Positions 35,848 through 47,677 of a stretch of 64,000 nt of DNA are shown here, piece by piece. The notes under the pieces are model-generated. The model did not search any database. It was given only the letters and a program-made list of their open reading frames with translations, and was not told the DNA's origin. The DNA is from Linum tenue (taxonomy: Eukaryota; Streptophyta; Magnoliopsida; Malpighiales; Linaceae). The number at the start of each line of letters is the position of its first letter. Positions within the stretch are counted from its first letter, which is position 1. The position numbers and the translations under genes were made by a program. Location: assembly GCA_946122785.1 (NCBI GenBank), contig CAMGYJ010000009.1:7904937-7968936 (forward strand). The letters are read 5' to 3'.

Positions 35848-36454
35848 CTTCCCCCGATCCCTACTCCGCATCCCCTTCCCCTTACATGGTTTATCTTAAA
35901 CCACCGCCGGCAACAGGGAAAATTGATTGAATCGTCACAAAGATAACTCAAACCAGTAAACAACCGGGACTGAGATGGGAAAATCAGGAAACGGAGCGAA
36001 AGTGAAGGAGAAGGAGAAAGGGCTCGGAATTAATGAATTGAGAGCGCTGGATCTAGGGACTGAAGTCTAAAAGGTCAAGGAGAGCGTCCTTTCCTGGAAG
36101 CCAGTGAAGGACAAAAGGGTAAAATAACCCAGGGAATGGGCGAACTCGGTACAGTGAATCACGGGGCTACGTGGCGGAGAAGCGATGCGCCGGAGTTGTG
36201 CTACGCGGAGACGTGTCGCGAGGTGATTGGAGGATGCGGCATTAAGAGCCTGACAAGGGAAGCTCATGGGCTGTCGGGGTCCGGCACGCAACAATGTAAC
36301 GATGACGATAATGCATTATTATTATTGTTATGGATACGGGCCTGATATGGCCGCTGGCGGATTGGGGCATTCTTCGTTGATTTCGAGAGAGAGGCTGTGT
36401 TTGCCTTTATTATCTACGATTTGGTTTTATTTGTTTTACAATCAATTCGTTTAA
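35848..36454. promoter_or_regulatory. Upstream region of the methyltransferase gene
   Basis: Holds the rest of the leader and the promoter on the minus strand. It contains ACGTGGC (36170) and ACGTGTCGC (36212) cores and GC-rich sequence. ORFs here are short and overlapping. The region ends at a MITE boundary (36455). Confidence 0.4.
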
Positions 36455-37179
36455 GGGTCGTTTGGATGAAGAATTTTATTAAAGATGAGGAATCCAGATT
36501 AAACTGTTCTAATTGGTGATTTCAAGTCCTAATATGGTTTGAAGTGGCGTGGATCACGATAAACTCGGATTCACCGTGCAGATTATGACCCACTACCTGT
36601 TAATCCAAACCAAACTTTCATATTTGTAATTGGGGGGAAAAACCACGAGCTTGATCAATCTGACCGTTGCGAGCAAACAACTTGATATTCCTAATATGGA
36701 TTTCAGTAGAAGCACAACAAATATATTGATTCTTCATCCAATTGAAAACCAAAAACTGCTCAAGTGATCCCTTCTGCGTTATTTCCTAATGAAATTACCA
36801 CACAAAAATAGGAAAATATGGGAAAAATCATCACCGCTAGCCAAGTGATCCCTTCTGCTTTCGTCGGAGGAGTGGAAGAAGGGGATGAAGCAGTCGGGAG
36901 GGAGGCGCACGGGAGGAAGGGATTAGGGCTGAAATTTCTATCGATTAGGTTATTTTTGGATTTGTATATAATTATGCGAGACAAAATTGGAAGAAAAAAC
37001 AGTCAATGAGTGGTTTTGAAATAGCTACTGGTGATCAGCTATTTCAAATATCCTCAATTGCAGGTTTTTAAAATCACTAATTTGATATGTCTCATTTTCG
37101 AACGAGTTATTTGGTCAAAATTCATGTCAATGAGGGTTCGTGGTAAACCCCTCACTGAAAACACTCATCCAAACGACCC
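36455..37179. mobile_element. MITE with GGGTCGTTTGGATG ends
   Basis: GGGTCGTTTGGATGA at the left and TCATCCAAACGACCC at the right form an inverted repeat of at least 15 bp, with TTAA on both flanks (36451-36454 and 37180-37183). The 4-bp or 3-bp duplication points to a PIF/Harbinger-like or TTAA-targeting element; the class is uncertain. CAAGTGATCCCTTCTGC is repeated inside about 80 bp apart (36761 and 36841). No coding capacity. Confidence 0.75.
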
Positions 37180-37183
37180 TTAA

Positions 37184-38114
37184 TGTATCCAAACTTGTAG
37201 AAGATAACACCCAGACCCAGTCCATATATATTCAACTGAAGAGGTATGAATTAGCTAGGGGGATTTGAAGTATGAACAATGCTTTCTCTCTTGATCTTGC
37301 CCTAGTGTATGCAAATTGCATGTGTTGAAGTTCATTGCTTTCGCTAATTAGTTTAGATAATTATAAGAATTGATAATACATCGGTTAAATAATAGCAAGC
37401 ATAGTTCATTACTGTTGTTTCATAGTCTCTGTGTTAATACATTTGTTATATTTAGCCTAGTTGGATATTCATAAATGCACCCATGTTAACCTTGCTACTA
37501 GCTAATTTTTTGTAAAAGTCAATCTGATCCAAACCATATCATACACACAATCGTAATCTAATATGAATCGTATAGTATATGATCTGATTTATGATTTTTG
37601 TTATGTACGCAGACCATATCTAGTCTGGTCAAACAAGACCATTTCCCCGCCCTCATGCATTCCATACATAAACAGTTGCAAATCCGACTACGATTCAGCC
37701 CATCCAAATTTTCCATCTTCCAAATGATCCAAAATATTTTCACCATCTCCAAAATTCAAGGGAAGTGAAAATGGACCCTGATCTCTGCAAGGCACAAAAA
37801 ATTTCCAATTATTTCCTGTCGGTAACTAAATTGCGTATACATATCTTCCTTCCTAGGAACGGCAGCGGTCCGTACTTACAAAGGCTGGGTTTTCTCTCCT
37901 TCCCAAGCTCCGTTAAGTGGAAATCAATAATATTTTCATGCCTCAAATGTAGAACAAACTGATCAAATCTCACTGGCGCCAACTTTTGAGGAAACAACCA
38001 GCTCAAGAAGACGGAGGCAGAACTGCACCAGTATAAAGAGTGAAACTCACATCCACCCAAAAATAATAACACTACATGGTCTCGGATTGCAGGTGTTGAC
38101 TGTCTTGTAAAATG
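37184..38114. other. Spacer and 3' region of the WDR20-like gene
   Basis: AT-rich. The part next to 38114 is the likely 3' UTR of the minus-strand WD40 gene; the rest shows no gene. Confidence 0.5.
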
Positions 38115-41100
38115 TCATTGCCTGAAACCAGCAGTGGAGCTCTTGCTCGACAACAAGGGCTTCTCTTTCAAATTGCCCGTCAGATTAGCCTCGGAGTTTG
38201 TCGCTGCTGACTGACTCTCACCAACTCCTGGTCTCATCCATACTTTAATGTGGCCTTCTCGACTTGCTGTAACAACGGATTCTTGAGTGAAGATTAACCC
38301 AGAAAGTGGCTCGGTATGAACACGGTGAGCAACAAGAGGAGATAGTTTTGGAACATCTCGCATGCATGGAGCAGGTTGCAGAGTGCCAACTGGGACAACA
38401 TTGTCCCAGTGTGATGATTGACTGCCGGCGCTAAATGTTGGGGAGCCACCAGGAGGGCATCTTCGTAATGGCACCACAATTTCATCCATTTCCAAGTCCC
38501 ACAACAACAACTGTGTATCCTGCGCCGCACAGAGACCATGGAATTGTAGTGTTTAGGAAAGACTAGGTTGAGGAAGGTGAAGAAAGGTGAAGAAAAGTAC
38601 AAACAGGTAAAATAATCTATGAACTCTCAAAGTTACTGTTAAAACACTAACATGATGAGGAAGGTTACTAAGTTAATATTTGCAAATATTCACTACTCAT
38701 AGTCTAATACAAATAGTAAATTCAAAACAGCTTGCAATAAAGAAAATGACAAAGGTTTCTCTCTATGTACACAAAACGTACCTGACCAACAGAACCAAAC
38801 CGGTACATTACCGTCTCAGGCGTACCATCTGCATTAGGTGATGACCAATATGAATCAAATGCCACCCCACTCACCTGCCCCCAAATATACAACATGGAAA
38901 CCAAGCAAAGAGTGTCAGGATTCTGTACTAAAACACACAGAAATCTCCCAGAATTCACAAGAATCCTACTTACCCATGAGTTATGTCCCTCGCCCCATGC
39001 GACAACCTTCCGATCTTCCATACTCCAAACTTGAACTAGATCATCTTCACCACCAGCCAAAATGTACTTCCCGTCCATACTGATGAAAGAAAAATTGTCA
39101 ATACCCAAGTTATTAGAAGCACTCACTGGATAAAGGAAAGAAAAGTTACCAATGTCCTAAGAACTCCACAAAGATTATGTACAACTAATAAAGAGGGAAA
39201 ACCGATGATAGTTCTCGTCTCAAAGGAACATATGTGAAATTAAATAACTCTTGTGCCCCAAAAAATGGTTAATGAGTCAGAAAAGCAGCAAAATTTCACC
39301 TCCAAGCACAAGATAGTAGAGCTCCATAGTAACTCTTCCCACCACAAATAAGTTGTTCTTTTGTATAATCAAAAACTCTAAGGTATCCTGCATTTGAAGA
39401 TGTCTAATCTCAGTTTACATACAGTTACTGCAAAATGAAGCCAATAAAATAAAATTCAAATGAAATGATACCATCTCTTCCAACAGTTGCTAAGTGGGTT
39501 CCGTCTGCTGAGAAAGTGATACTATTTATTGAACCTTGGCATATGTGCCATCGGGCAATAGGGTTACTCTGCATACAGTTCACAAAATAAACAAAGAAGG
39601 TAAACCAAATCAGAAAACTTATCCGTTCAGTTAAGTTCATGTGTGCTACTAACGCAAACACAAGACCCCAGGGTATAAACTCTGCCTAAAAAATTATGTA
39701 TCAGCACAAGAAATCCCCCCAAACATTTTAGTTTTCGGTTACTACTTGATCAGGCATCATCATAACATAGTAACAGCAACAATAGATAACAAACAGTGGT
39801 TGGGGATTTCGTGGCGAACTCTAGTTTCATATTGCTAGAACCAGCTCCAGAATAATATTCTAGTATACCTTGCTGTACCGTGCATGTGAAACAGAAAACA
39901 GGGCCTGATCCTTGATCAAGGGGAAAGAAGTATCTCCAGCACCATCCTTGTTCTAGAAAAAGTTTAGGAATTAGGACAGTGAACACTGGAAACAGCAAGC
40001 TAAAATAAGACATCAATGGAGATGTCCTTCTCTTCTAACAATTGATGCTTGCCTTTTCATACACATAAAGATTCCCATCAGCATGAGCAACAACGAAAGC
40101 ACCATCACCTCCAGGCACCCATGCAATACTAGTACAACGACTGTCAAAAAAGAAGTTAGGCTAATGAATTACCATACATGTGCACCTTCTGTTACATAAT
40201 AAACATAATTATAATTTGACATATAGCAGCATCAACGTATTCAGAAAACCACATTAACCGAGAGATTACACACAAAATGATAAAATAGGCTGTGAAAATT
40301 TTGAAGAAACAGGTAACAATCAGAAAAGCAAGAATAATTCCATCAGATAATACTTTGCATGATTAAACTTCCACATCACTGAAGAGAGCAGGTGGACAGA
40401 AATAATTTTTTAAGATTCTTGTTTAAAAGTCCTCAAAGAGTTAGGCAGTATATGGTACAAATCACATTCACTGATCAATATATTCATTTAACTACTGGTA
40501 TAAAAAAACGGACCCTATCACACTCTCAGCATAAAAACTGTCCAAATTCCTCTGGTTACAACCAGGCATCAAAGAGAAAGATTTGCACAAGTGCTGCAGG
40601 CACACTGTCTCTTCTGTCAAAATTAGTTACATAGTATTTCACCAATTTAACAGTTCTCTGCATCCTTTGCATCCTGATTGAGTTAATTAACAATCTAATG
40701 GAATTGCCATAAGCAAATAAGAAATATTAGAAAGCAAAATGATAATCTTGCCTGTTAGTGACAGAACCATCTTTGTTATGATGTTGTGCCCCTACAAGTT
40801 TCTTCCCAATATCCTGTAATTGTTGTCTGAGAGATACTGAGTAGACTACAATAATACAAATGTTTAGCATTCAGACAACATGTACATTCGAGAAGGAGAT
40901 AAATGCAGCTGAAAATGAAGTAAACAACTTACCATCACCGGAACTCAAACCAATAACCAAATCATGTCCATCCCTAGCATCCGGATCAAAGGCATGGCAA
41001 ACAGGGTTCGAATTACTAAAATGGATGGATTTGATTGGATCCTACATTAAACAACAATGACATTGAATCTCTGAAGATGGCACCAATGTTAGCTGATAAA

Positions 41101-42100
41101 TGCAAATACGATTTATAACTCTAACACAAACTCACCTTATCTTGAGAGTTGAGGTCACTAACAAAAATAGCATCCCCAACATTAAATATCAAGTAAGTCC
41201 CTTTTCCATCAAAGTTTGGATTTATCATAGCACTACTTGAGCACGAAGCCCCTAAAGAACCAATCCTACCGGTGCCACTAACATTTTTACTACCACCATT
41301 GCCTCCAACAAAGCTAAGTGCTCGACTCCCATTGCCAGCACCCAACAATCTTGCTGCAGCTGATCTCACCCCACTGCTAGCACTAAACGTTGAAGACGAA
41401 GATGTCGGGGTCTGTGGGGTTGGCTTGTCTTTCAGATTAGCTAGAGTTACCTGGCCATCAGAACAAATCCAATTGAGCTTTTGAAACCGGGAAAGAGGCT
41501 TTTTCATTAAACATCAGACAATGCGAAGCGATTGAAGAATGATTCTGTCATTGACTTTTTACCAGGGGGCGATCAGAAAGCCCTAGAAACAAAAACCCTA
41601 GAAACTAATGCATCAGCAGCGCATGCGCCACAATGAACAAAAAAAAAAGGCAACAGAAACAGAAGAACCAAAAATCCCAGACTGCTAAGACTAAACACTG
41701 ATCCTAATGAATCCACGACAGACCCATAAATCAAAGCCAGTAATCGTGGAAGCTCCTAAAGAACTAGAAATAGAAGAAAAAAAGATAGCAGCTTTTCCTA
41801 CTAGAAGATGAATACTGGCCCCAAACCGAACTGAATTTGAGAATACAGCTTACAGAGGGCGTTGAATTTGACGAAAGGAGAGTAAATTAAGAATGAGGAG
41901 AAGGGGGAATAGCGAATAGCAAGAAGCACCTGAGTGACAGTTTTGCCATGGGCATAGTGAAGGAGACCAGAAGGGTGTGTTTTTTCGTAGTGGAGCTTGT
42001 ACCTCCCTTCTGGGGTTTTGAAATAGGTCTTCAAACCCGGCGATTGGGCGTTAGCCGTCGACGATGACGTCGAAATCATACCGTTATTGCTATTGATCAT
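38115..42100 (-). CDS. WDR20/CreC-like WD40 repeat protein
   Basis: Eleven exons on the minus strand: 41930-42100, 41136-41450, 40933-41041, 40752-40845, 40053-40140, 39869-39952, 39472-39568, 39300-39387, 38974-39079, 38782-38874 and 38115-38519. The joined frame stays open for 549 residues. The N-terminus [20 protein letters not shown] leads into a Ser/Gly-rich linker (about 68-115), then WD40 repeats such as [20 protein letters not shown] with [25 protein letters not shown], and the C-terminal [19 protein letters not shown]. Relatives WDR20 (animals) and CreC (fungi) bind and activate deubiquitinases of the USP12/46 and CreB type, which is the likely role here. Introns after exons 4 and 5 start with GC instead of GT (CAG|GCAAG, AAG|GCAAG). 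Order next to the methyltransferase matches At3g53390-At3g53400. Confidence 0.92.
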
Positions 42101-43239
42101 TTTGCCGCTGCTCGTTACTAAACACCAGAGAGCATCTGATCATGACAAAACTTCCCCAACGGAGCTGCTGCCCCTCTCCTCTCCGCTTAATCTGATTCGA
42201 TTATCTAGACTGCAAAGCTCTCTAACATGCCACTGTGATTCCTCTCCAGATTTTAAGCGCCGAACCGCAGCTTGCTCTTCGCTTTCTCTCTCTGAGTCTA
42301 TTTTGTGCGTTCCTTTTTTGCTTTCTATCTTCGCTTATTTGTTCTTCCTTCTGTCTTTGCTTTGCTTTGCTTTGCTCTCCTCCTCCTCTTGTCGCGAGTC
42401 TTCAATGGAGATCAAAGGATCTGCCGGGACTGGATCACGGTCGACGCTGCCGTTTAGCATTTGGGTAGTTTTCTTTCATATATTTATCTTGTTTTTATGT
42501 TTCTTTCTTTTGGTTTTCGTTTCCGCTTGTGTGTGGATTGTGGTTTCATGTTTGACTAAATAGAGGGCAGGGACATGAGGTCAACAATAATCAATGGTTG
42601 AGAATGAAATGGGTCATGATGGACGGATGTCAAGTGGAACCTCTAATCGAATGTAGGCATGTAGTACATAGTAAGTATTTCAAAATCAACCCGAATGATT
42701 TATCTATCCTTATTTCAACGAACAAAACATTATCTAGTAAACCGATTGGTGTTTCAATTACTAACAACTAAGCAAGTAAAAAAAGGAAATGAGATTGGTT
42801 TCTATTGAGGGAAGATACACCCGGACCGACGTGTTTCCCCCTAATCTAAGTTGTATCGACGTTATGACACCCCTAATTCGATCCACTCTAAAACAAGGTC
42901 GTGACTCTAACCAAAGATGTTGTTTCATTTGCTCGAGTCAAGATTGTGTTGCCCGAGTCACTACTGGGTCGTGACCCGTGTTGGCTGGCCGTGACACAAA
43001 CACAAAACGTTGTGCATTTGTTGAACTCACAACCTCTTCAACACGTCTCACGACTAAATCATGAGACTGGTCGTGCAATGATATGATATCCCTGGGATTT
43101 TGCTGCTTCTCACAACCGCTTCAGCTACTCTCACGACCAAGTCGTGAAATGGAGCACCTTGTTATGAATGGCCCCTTTCCTTGTGCACTTTTGTTCCGTT
43201 TCTTCCCAATTGGTCTAACATCACTCCATTAGCTATATT
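42101..43239. other. Upstream region of the WDR20-like gene and spacer
   Basis: The first 300 bases are the leader and promoter of the minus-strand gene, with CT- and TTTGC-rich tracts (TTTGCTTTGCTTTGCT at 42358). From 42800 the sequence repeats GTCGTGA motifs (42898, 42968, 43062, 43143), a loose unexplained repeat. No gene. Confidence 0.45.
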
Positions 43240-44730
43240 TAGCTGTTAGAACCTGGAATATACAAAAAAAAAAAAAAAAACGCAACATAGCATAGAATAG
43301 GCTAAGAGAACATCCCAAATCAAGTTAAACGATCAAAATGTGAAAGGCAAAATATGTGTAATGAACCTCGAATTAGTTACTATAACAATAATTTCACTGT
43401 GAGTAAATAAGTAAAATAACAAAATAAACATGAAAAGAAATTAAGGCGGTCAATCGGTCAAACAACTCTCATTTCCTTCTTATGGTTCTCTCCTCTGCTT
43501 TTTTTATTTCCTATGTCTCATACTCTCTCGTCCTATCAGATGACAATGCTCCTTTGTGAACTCAGACCGTGAACTTCCCAACTTTCAAAGCGCAAAGCGG
43601 CAAGCTCAAGATCGCGGCCTTCCCCTCCCATATCACACCCGCGAAGTCTCCCAACATGACCGTGAACTTGCCGGAATCTTGAAAGTCTATAAATAGGGGG
43701 TCCCACCTACATTGAAAGCTGAAATTGATTGAAGATTTCTGATTTTAAGAGAGAGAAAGTTAGGGAGAGAAGCTGAAGGAAGGAGAAGAGGAGAAGGAAG
43801 AGAGCTCTCTCACATCAAGACTTCTTCTATTTTCTTCCATGTATCTTCTTCCCCCCCCCCCCCCTTCTTTTTATGGGGTAGTTCTCAAAGGTACTAGGGG
43901 ATAAACCCCCCAAACACTAGATTTAGGTTTTGAATGTATATGTAATTGTGTTAGGGTTTATGAATAGATATGTTTGTTTTGGTGAATTTATGTTCATTTA
44001 TGCTTAATTTTGCTTGGTTAAGTCGCACAACTCTTCCCTACTAGCCTACAACTGACTTAACATTAGGTGGGAATTTTAGGGTTAAACTGGGTAGCGCCAA
44101 CTGGCAGATTAATGATAGATGAATGATCTTAGGGTTTCTTATTGGACGTGGCGACTGAAACCCTCCTATAGGAATGCCTTCCTAAAACAACGCTAAAGAA
44201 GTCATACACGTTATGATCCAAGCACATTTCTAGTATCCATGATAGGTTAAACCTATTGAGAGGAACTATGGGAGAAATCCTAGCATGTAAACTCAGACTA
44301 AGGTAACATTGAGTCTTTGTGGCCGTGTTAGGAGGATGGAGAGTAATCACTGAAATTCCCATATTAGAGAGTTTCGCATCCTATCATATAGACTCAACAC
44401 AGTTATCCATTTACATGATGAACCTAGTTTAGGGCGAGGGTGGCACCCCGAAGTACTTTGCTATTATTTTTTCCTTTTCCGCCAGTATCTTCCGATCAAC
44501 CTCCAACCCAAAACCTAAATCAGTTGACAAGATAACAACAAAGTGAGAAGTAACCTAGGGTATCAAACCCGTGGAATACAACCTTAGTAGACACTACACA
44601 AGCAATGTCATTCTGAGTTATACTTAGCTCTTAATGGGGTAGTTAGATAAGTCGTGCAAACTATTGACAACACCCGCACGGGGTTAGTAGCATCACGACC
44701 AATCACATCGCTAGAAAACCCTCTGAATCT
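43240..44730. mobile_element. Probable Ty3/gypsy LTR remnant
   Basis: A TATA-bearing stretch (CTATAAATAGGGGGTCCC at 43687) is followed by an RNA-leader-like purine-rich region, a 14-base C run (43851-43864), TATGGGGTAGTTCTCAAAGG and, further on, AACCCGTGGAATACAACC, a phrase typical of the end region of plant gypsy LTRs. There is no coding capacity, no second LTR and no confirmed target duplication, so the call rests on general character and the borders are loose. Confidence 0.35.
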
Positions 44731-46639
44731 CCTCAACCATACTTTATAGGATCCCCAACTATGTGAGCCATATAGATGCACCTAAAGAGGTTAGAGTAAG
44801 GGGCCTCCCTTACAAGATCTTACTAGTATGCAAAACCGAGCATTTGTGTCCAATGGTTAGGGGTTTAGAAACCACATAGAAGCTTCCAACAATCTAAAAA
44901 AGGTCCACCTTATAGGACAACAAAGAGACACAAACTACCTTGTAGAATGACCACATATGTATCCTTGTCGATGAATCATGTCAGTTCCCTATGGTTATGA
45001 CCATCCCAAGAACTGCCAGACCCCTGTTGAGGGGGAAAGTTGAGCTGTCCAGCTAGTCAGAGTATGTGTGTTGTCGTGGTAAAGGGAAGAAAACTAAATA
45101 CTCTGATGGAAGCAAAATTTTGGGCCTATCCATTGGTCCACATCTCTTGCCACGTCTTTACCATCATCCCTTCCTCTTGCTTCTCGAGCCCATCTCTTTG
45201 ATAGACCGACCAATATGTCAAAGTAATACTAGAAACTAGATAATAAAAAAAACATTTCTCCAGCCGAACGATGTCTCCGCCAAACTGTAATATCCTGCTC
45301 TCTAACCTTATAGGAAATAGCGACACCTCCAATGCCACTCTCTTGTTGTTTTGATTTTACAACATGGATCTCTCCATCTTCAGTGGTAGAACATGTGTTG
45401 GGGGAGAGGTCCTCTCGAACCTTGTCGACACCAGTGGCGGAGTCAAGATTCAAAAGCACTTGCGTCCTCTACTCAAAATATAAATATATAAATAATAAAG
45501 TAATTATTATTAAATATAATTAAAACTAATAATATGCGAATTGTTCATTCATAGATAAGAAAGAAATAACACACTACTACAATCATTGTTTCACTAACAA
45601 CCAAGAGTTCACGACTCGTTTTCATATTCTGAAAGAAGCGCAAAATACATTCGTTGAATACACTCTTAAACAAGTCTTTTTCAATATATCCAACTAAACA
45701 GTCATTGGCAAACTCGTCGTCAATTCGACTTCAAAATTTGTTCTTTATATAGCTCAAAGCTGAAAATGTACATTCTACACTTGTGGTGTAGTGGTAGAGA
45801 AAAAAGAATTGCACGAGAGAGATCGAATTGATTAGGGGTTTTAATTAGGAATTTTGATTATAGTATATAAATTAAATTTATGTTACCTTATTCACTAAAT
45901 TGATTTGTGGTATAGTGGTAGAATAATCATATACTATTGAGGAATCATGGGTTCAGTAATTGATGCAGGCAAATATGTGGATATTTTTCTTACCCCAAAA
46001 GTTACCTGTGTCCTGGAACACATCTCATTGGCTCTCCCTCCGCCTATGGTCGACACCTTCTCTTCCTCCTCTCCAGAAAGGCTTTCGTCGATTGGAGTGA
46101 CATGCAAGGATAAAAAGAAGAGACGCCAAGACACACCCATTATGATGATCTAGAATTTGACATGGCCAAAAAAAACTCACAAAATATGAGATAAAAGAGT
46201 AGGAAAGGGTGTCTGGACAAGAAACCTTACCAAATAAACAAATTTGAAAACTTTGACGTATGGAAATGGAAATATCTATGAAGAAGCCAAAAGAAACAAA
46301 GAAGAGTTCAGAGTAATCTTTTTAGAGCAACATAAATATCTCATTAGGGTTGACCGGTTGAATAAGAAGTCTCCCTTTCCCTAAAAGAGATGGTTTGGTG
46401 GAATGAGGTAACACAAATTTCCCATTTGTAGGCTCAGAAGAGAGATATGGCCTCAATTCCAATTATAGATCTTGATACATCCTAAAGCTGGTAGTAAAGG
46501 ATTTCTTGGGAAAACGACCTTGAGTAGTGAAAATGTCAGATACGGAGGGGTAAAACTCTCAAGAAAAAATAATGATGATTTAGCAAAGGACTCATTTCAT
46601 GCAGACGACAACTATAACCCGAGCTCAAACAGGCGACAA
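44731..46639. other. Repetitive spacer, unassigned
   Basis: Sequence without a recognisable gene. A 76-codon minus ORF (45229-45459) and a 68-codon plus ORF (45947-46153) have no known domain. The region lies between an LTR-like stretch and a LINE RNase H relic and is probably retroelement-derived. Confidence 0.4.
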
Positions 46640-47176
46640 ACTTGTACAAGCCACTGACCGACAACACGTGGAAGAAGAACTTGCCTGGAAGCCTCCTCCA
46701 CAAGACTGGGTGAGTGTGCTAGCAGATGGATGAGTGAGGCAGCCGGTGGTTTGATTCGCGATTGGACGGGAAAATACTTAGGAGCTTTAGTAGAGAGCTT
46801 GGGGTCTTGTACCATAACGCGAGACGAACTGAAAGGGGCAGTGCGTGGGCTTTAGGTTGCTTGGATGCAAGGCCGCAAAAAAGTCCATCTCCAATTAGAT
46901 TATTTAACTACTATTCATATCATAATCTCTTATGAGTACAGTCAATTGAGATACTACAGTTTGACAAGGCAATTTCAAAGCCTTCTTCATCAAAACTGGG
47001 AGGTGAAAATCTCTCATACTTACAGGAAAAGCAACAAGGCGATCGATTTTCTAGCTAATAGAGGTCATGATGTCGATATAGATTATCATAATTTCAATGT
47101 TTTCGATCTAGGTTTGAACGACATGAACTTGTATGACACCATGACTATGGACATTGACAAATCACGTTTAATTTAA
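46640..47176 (+). pseudogene. LINE-derived RNase H domain remnant (RVT_3 type)
   Basis: The translation, after small breaks, gives VLADG-stop-MSEAAGGLIRDWTGKYLGAL, then ESLGSCTITRDELKGAVRGL, VAWMQGRKKVHLQLDYLTTI, and EVKISHTYRKSNKAIDFLAN with RGHD. This is the order of the RNase H-like domain found at the C-terminus of plant LINE polyproteins (DG, E in DEL, D in LDYL, and the H-x-x-R-x-x-N-x-x-A/D tail). In-frame stops replace residues near the start and after AVRGL. The last 103 codons (46865-47176) are open. Not functional as it stands. Confidence 0.7.
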
Positions 47177-47319
47177 GTATCAAGCATGAGCTCCCTTTTA
47201 GCGTCCCACTTTCCTACAAAGTATTAATATTAAATAGATAATTTAGATTTTTTTATTCTTCCAAAAAATATGCTTGTGAAACGACATCCGCAATAAACCC
47301 AGGCAAACTCTTTGATCCA

Positions 47320-47410
47320 CGTGGCGTCATGTGATTTGTTGAGACACTCAACCACGTGCACCTAAGTTAGGCCGCGGACTGCCAACGTGGAGATAAATGA
47401 TTGGTCGAGG
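47320..47410 (-). promoter_or_regulatory. P58IPK promoter: canonical ERSE plus G-boxes
   Basis: On the minus strand, 47404-47386 reads CCAAT, nine bases, CCACG: an exact match to the ER stress response element CCAAT-N9-CCACG, about 275-290 bases upstream of the start codon. Two CACGTG boxes lie at about 47320-47325 and 47353-47358, and another ACGTGG near 47414. ERSE elements bind bZIP28/bZIP60 with NF-Y during the unfolded protein response, and P58IPK is a known target of that response in plants and animals. Confidence 0.75.
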
Positions 47411-47677
47411 CTACGTGGAACAACAAACTAAAGGTCGATAGTTCGTCTACCTGACGCCTTCGTGGAACTTCGGTTTTCTTCTTCGCTACAAAATCCGAAC
47501 TGAAAAATTCCCACGAAATTGTCGAGCTTCTTCGTGCTCCTCTGCTCTTCTTCTTCTTCTTCTTCGGAACTTCTAAGAAACAGAGCCGAGTGAGTTCATT
47601 TCCATGAGATTGGATCCGTAATCCCGAGATTGCTTAAAGCTGCAGCGGAAGGAGAGGGAAAGGAGCAAAAAGAAAGA

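Noticed and set aside
45126..46153. Short ORFs in the 45-46 kb spacer as genes
   Set aside because: No domain, no gene-like context, flanked by retroelement remains.
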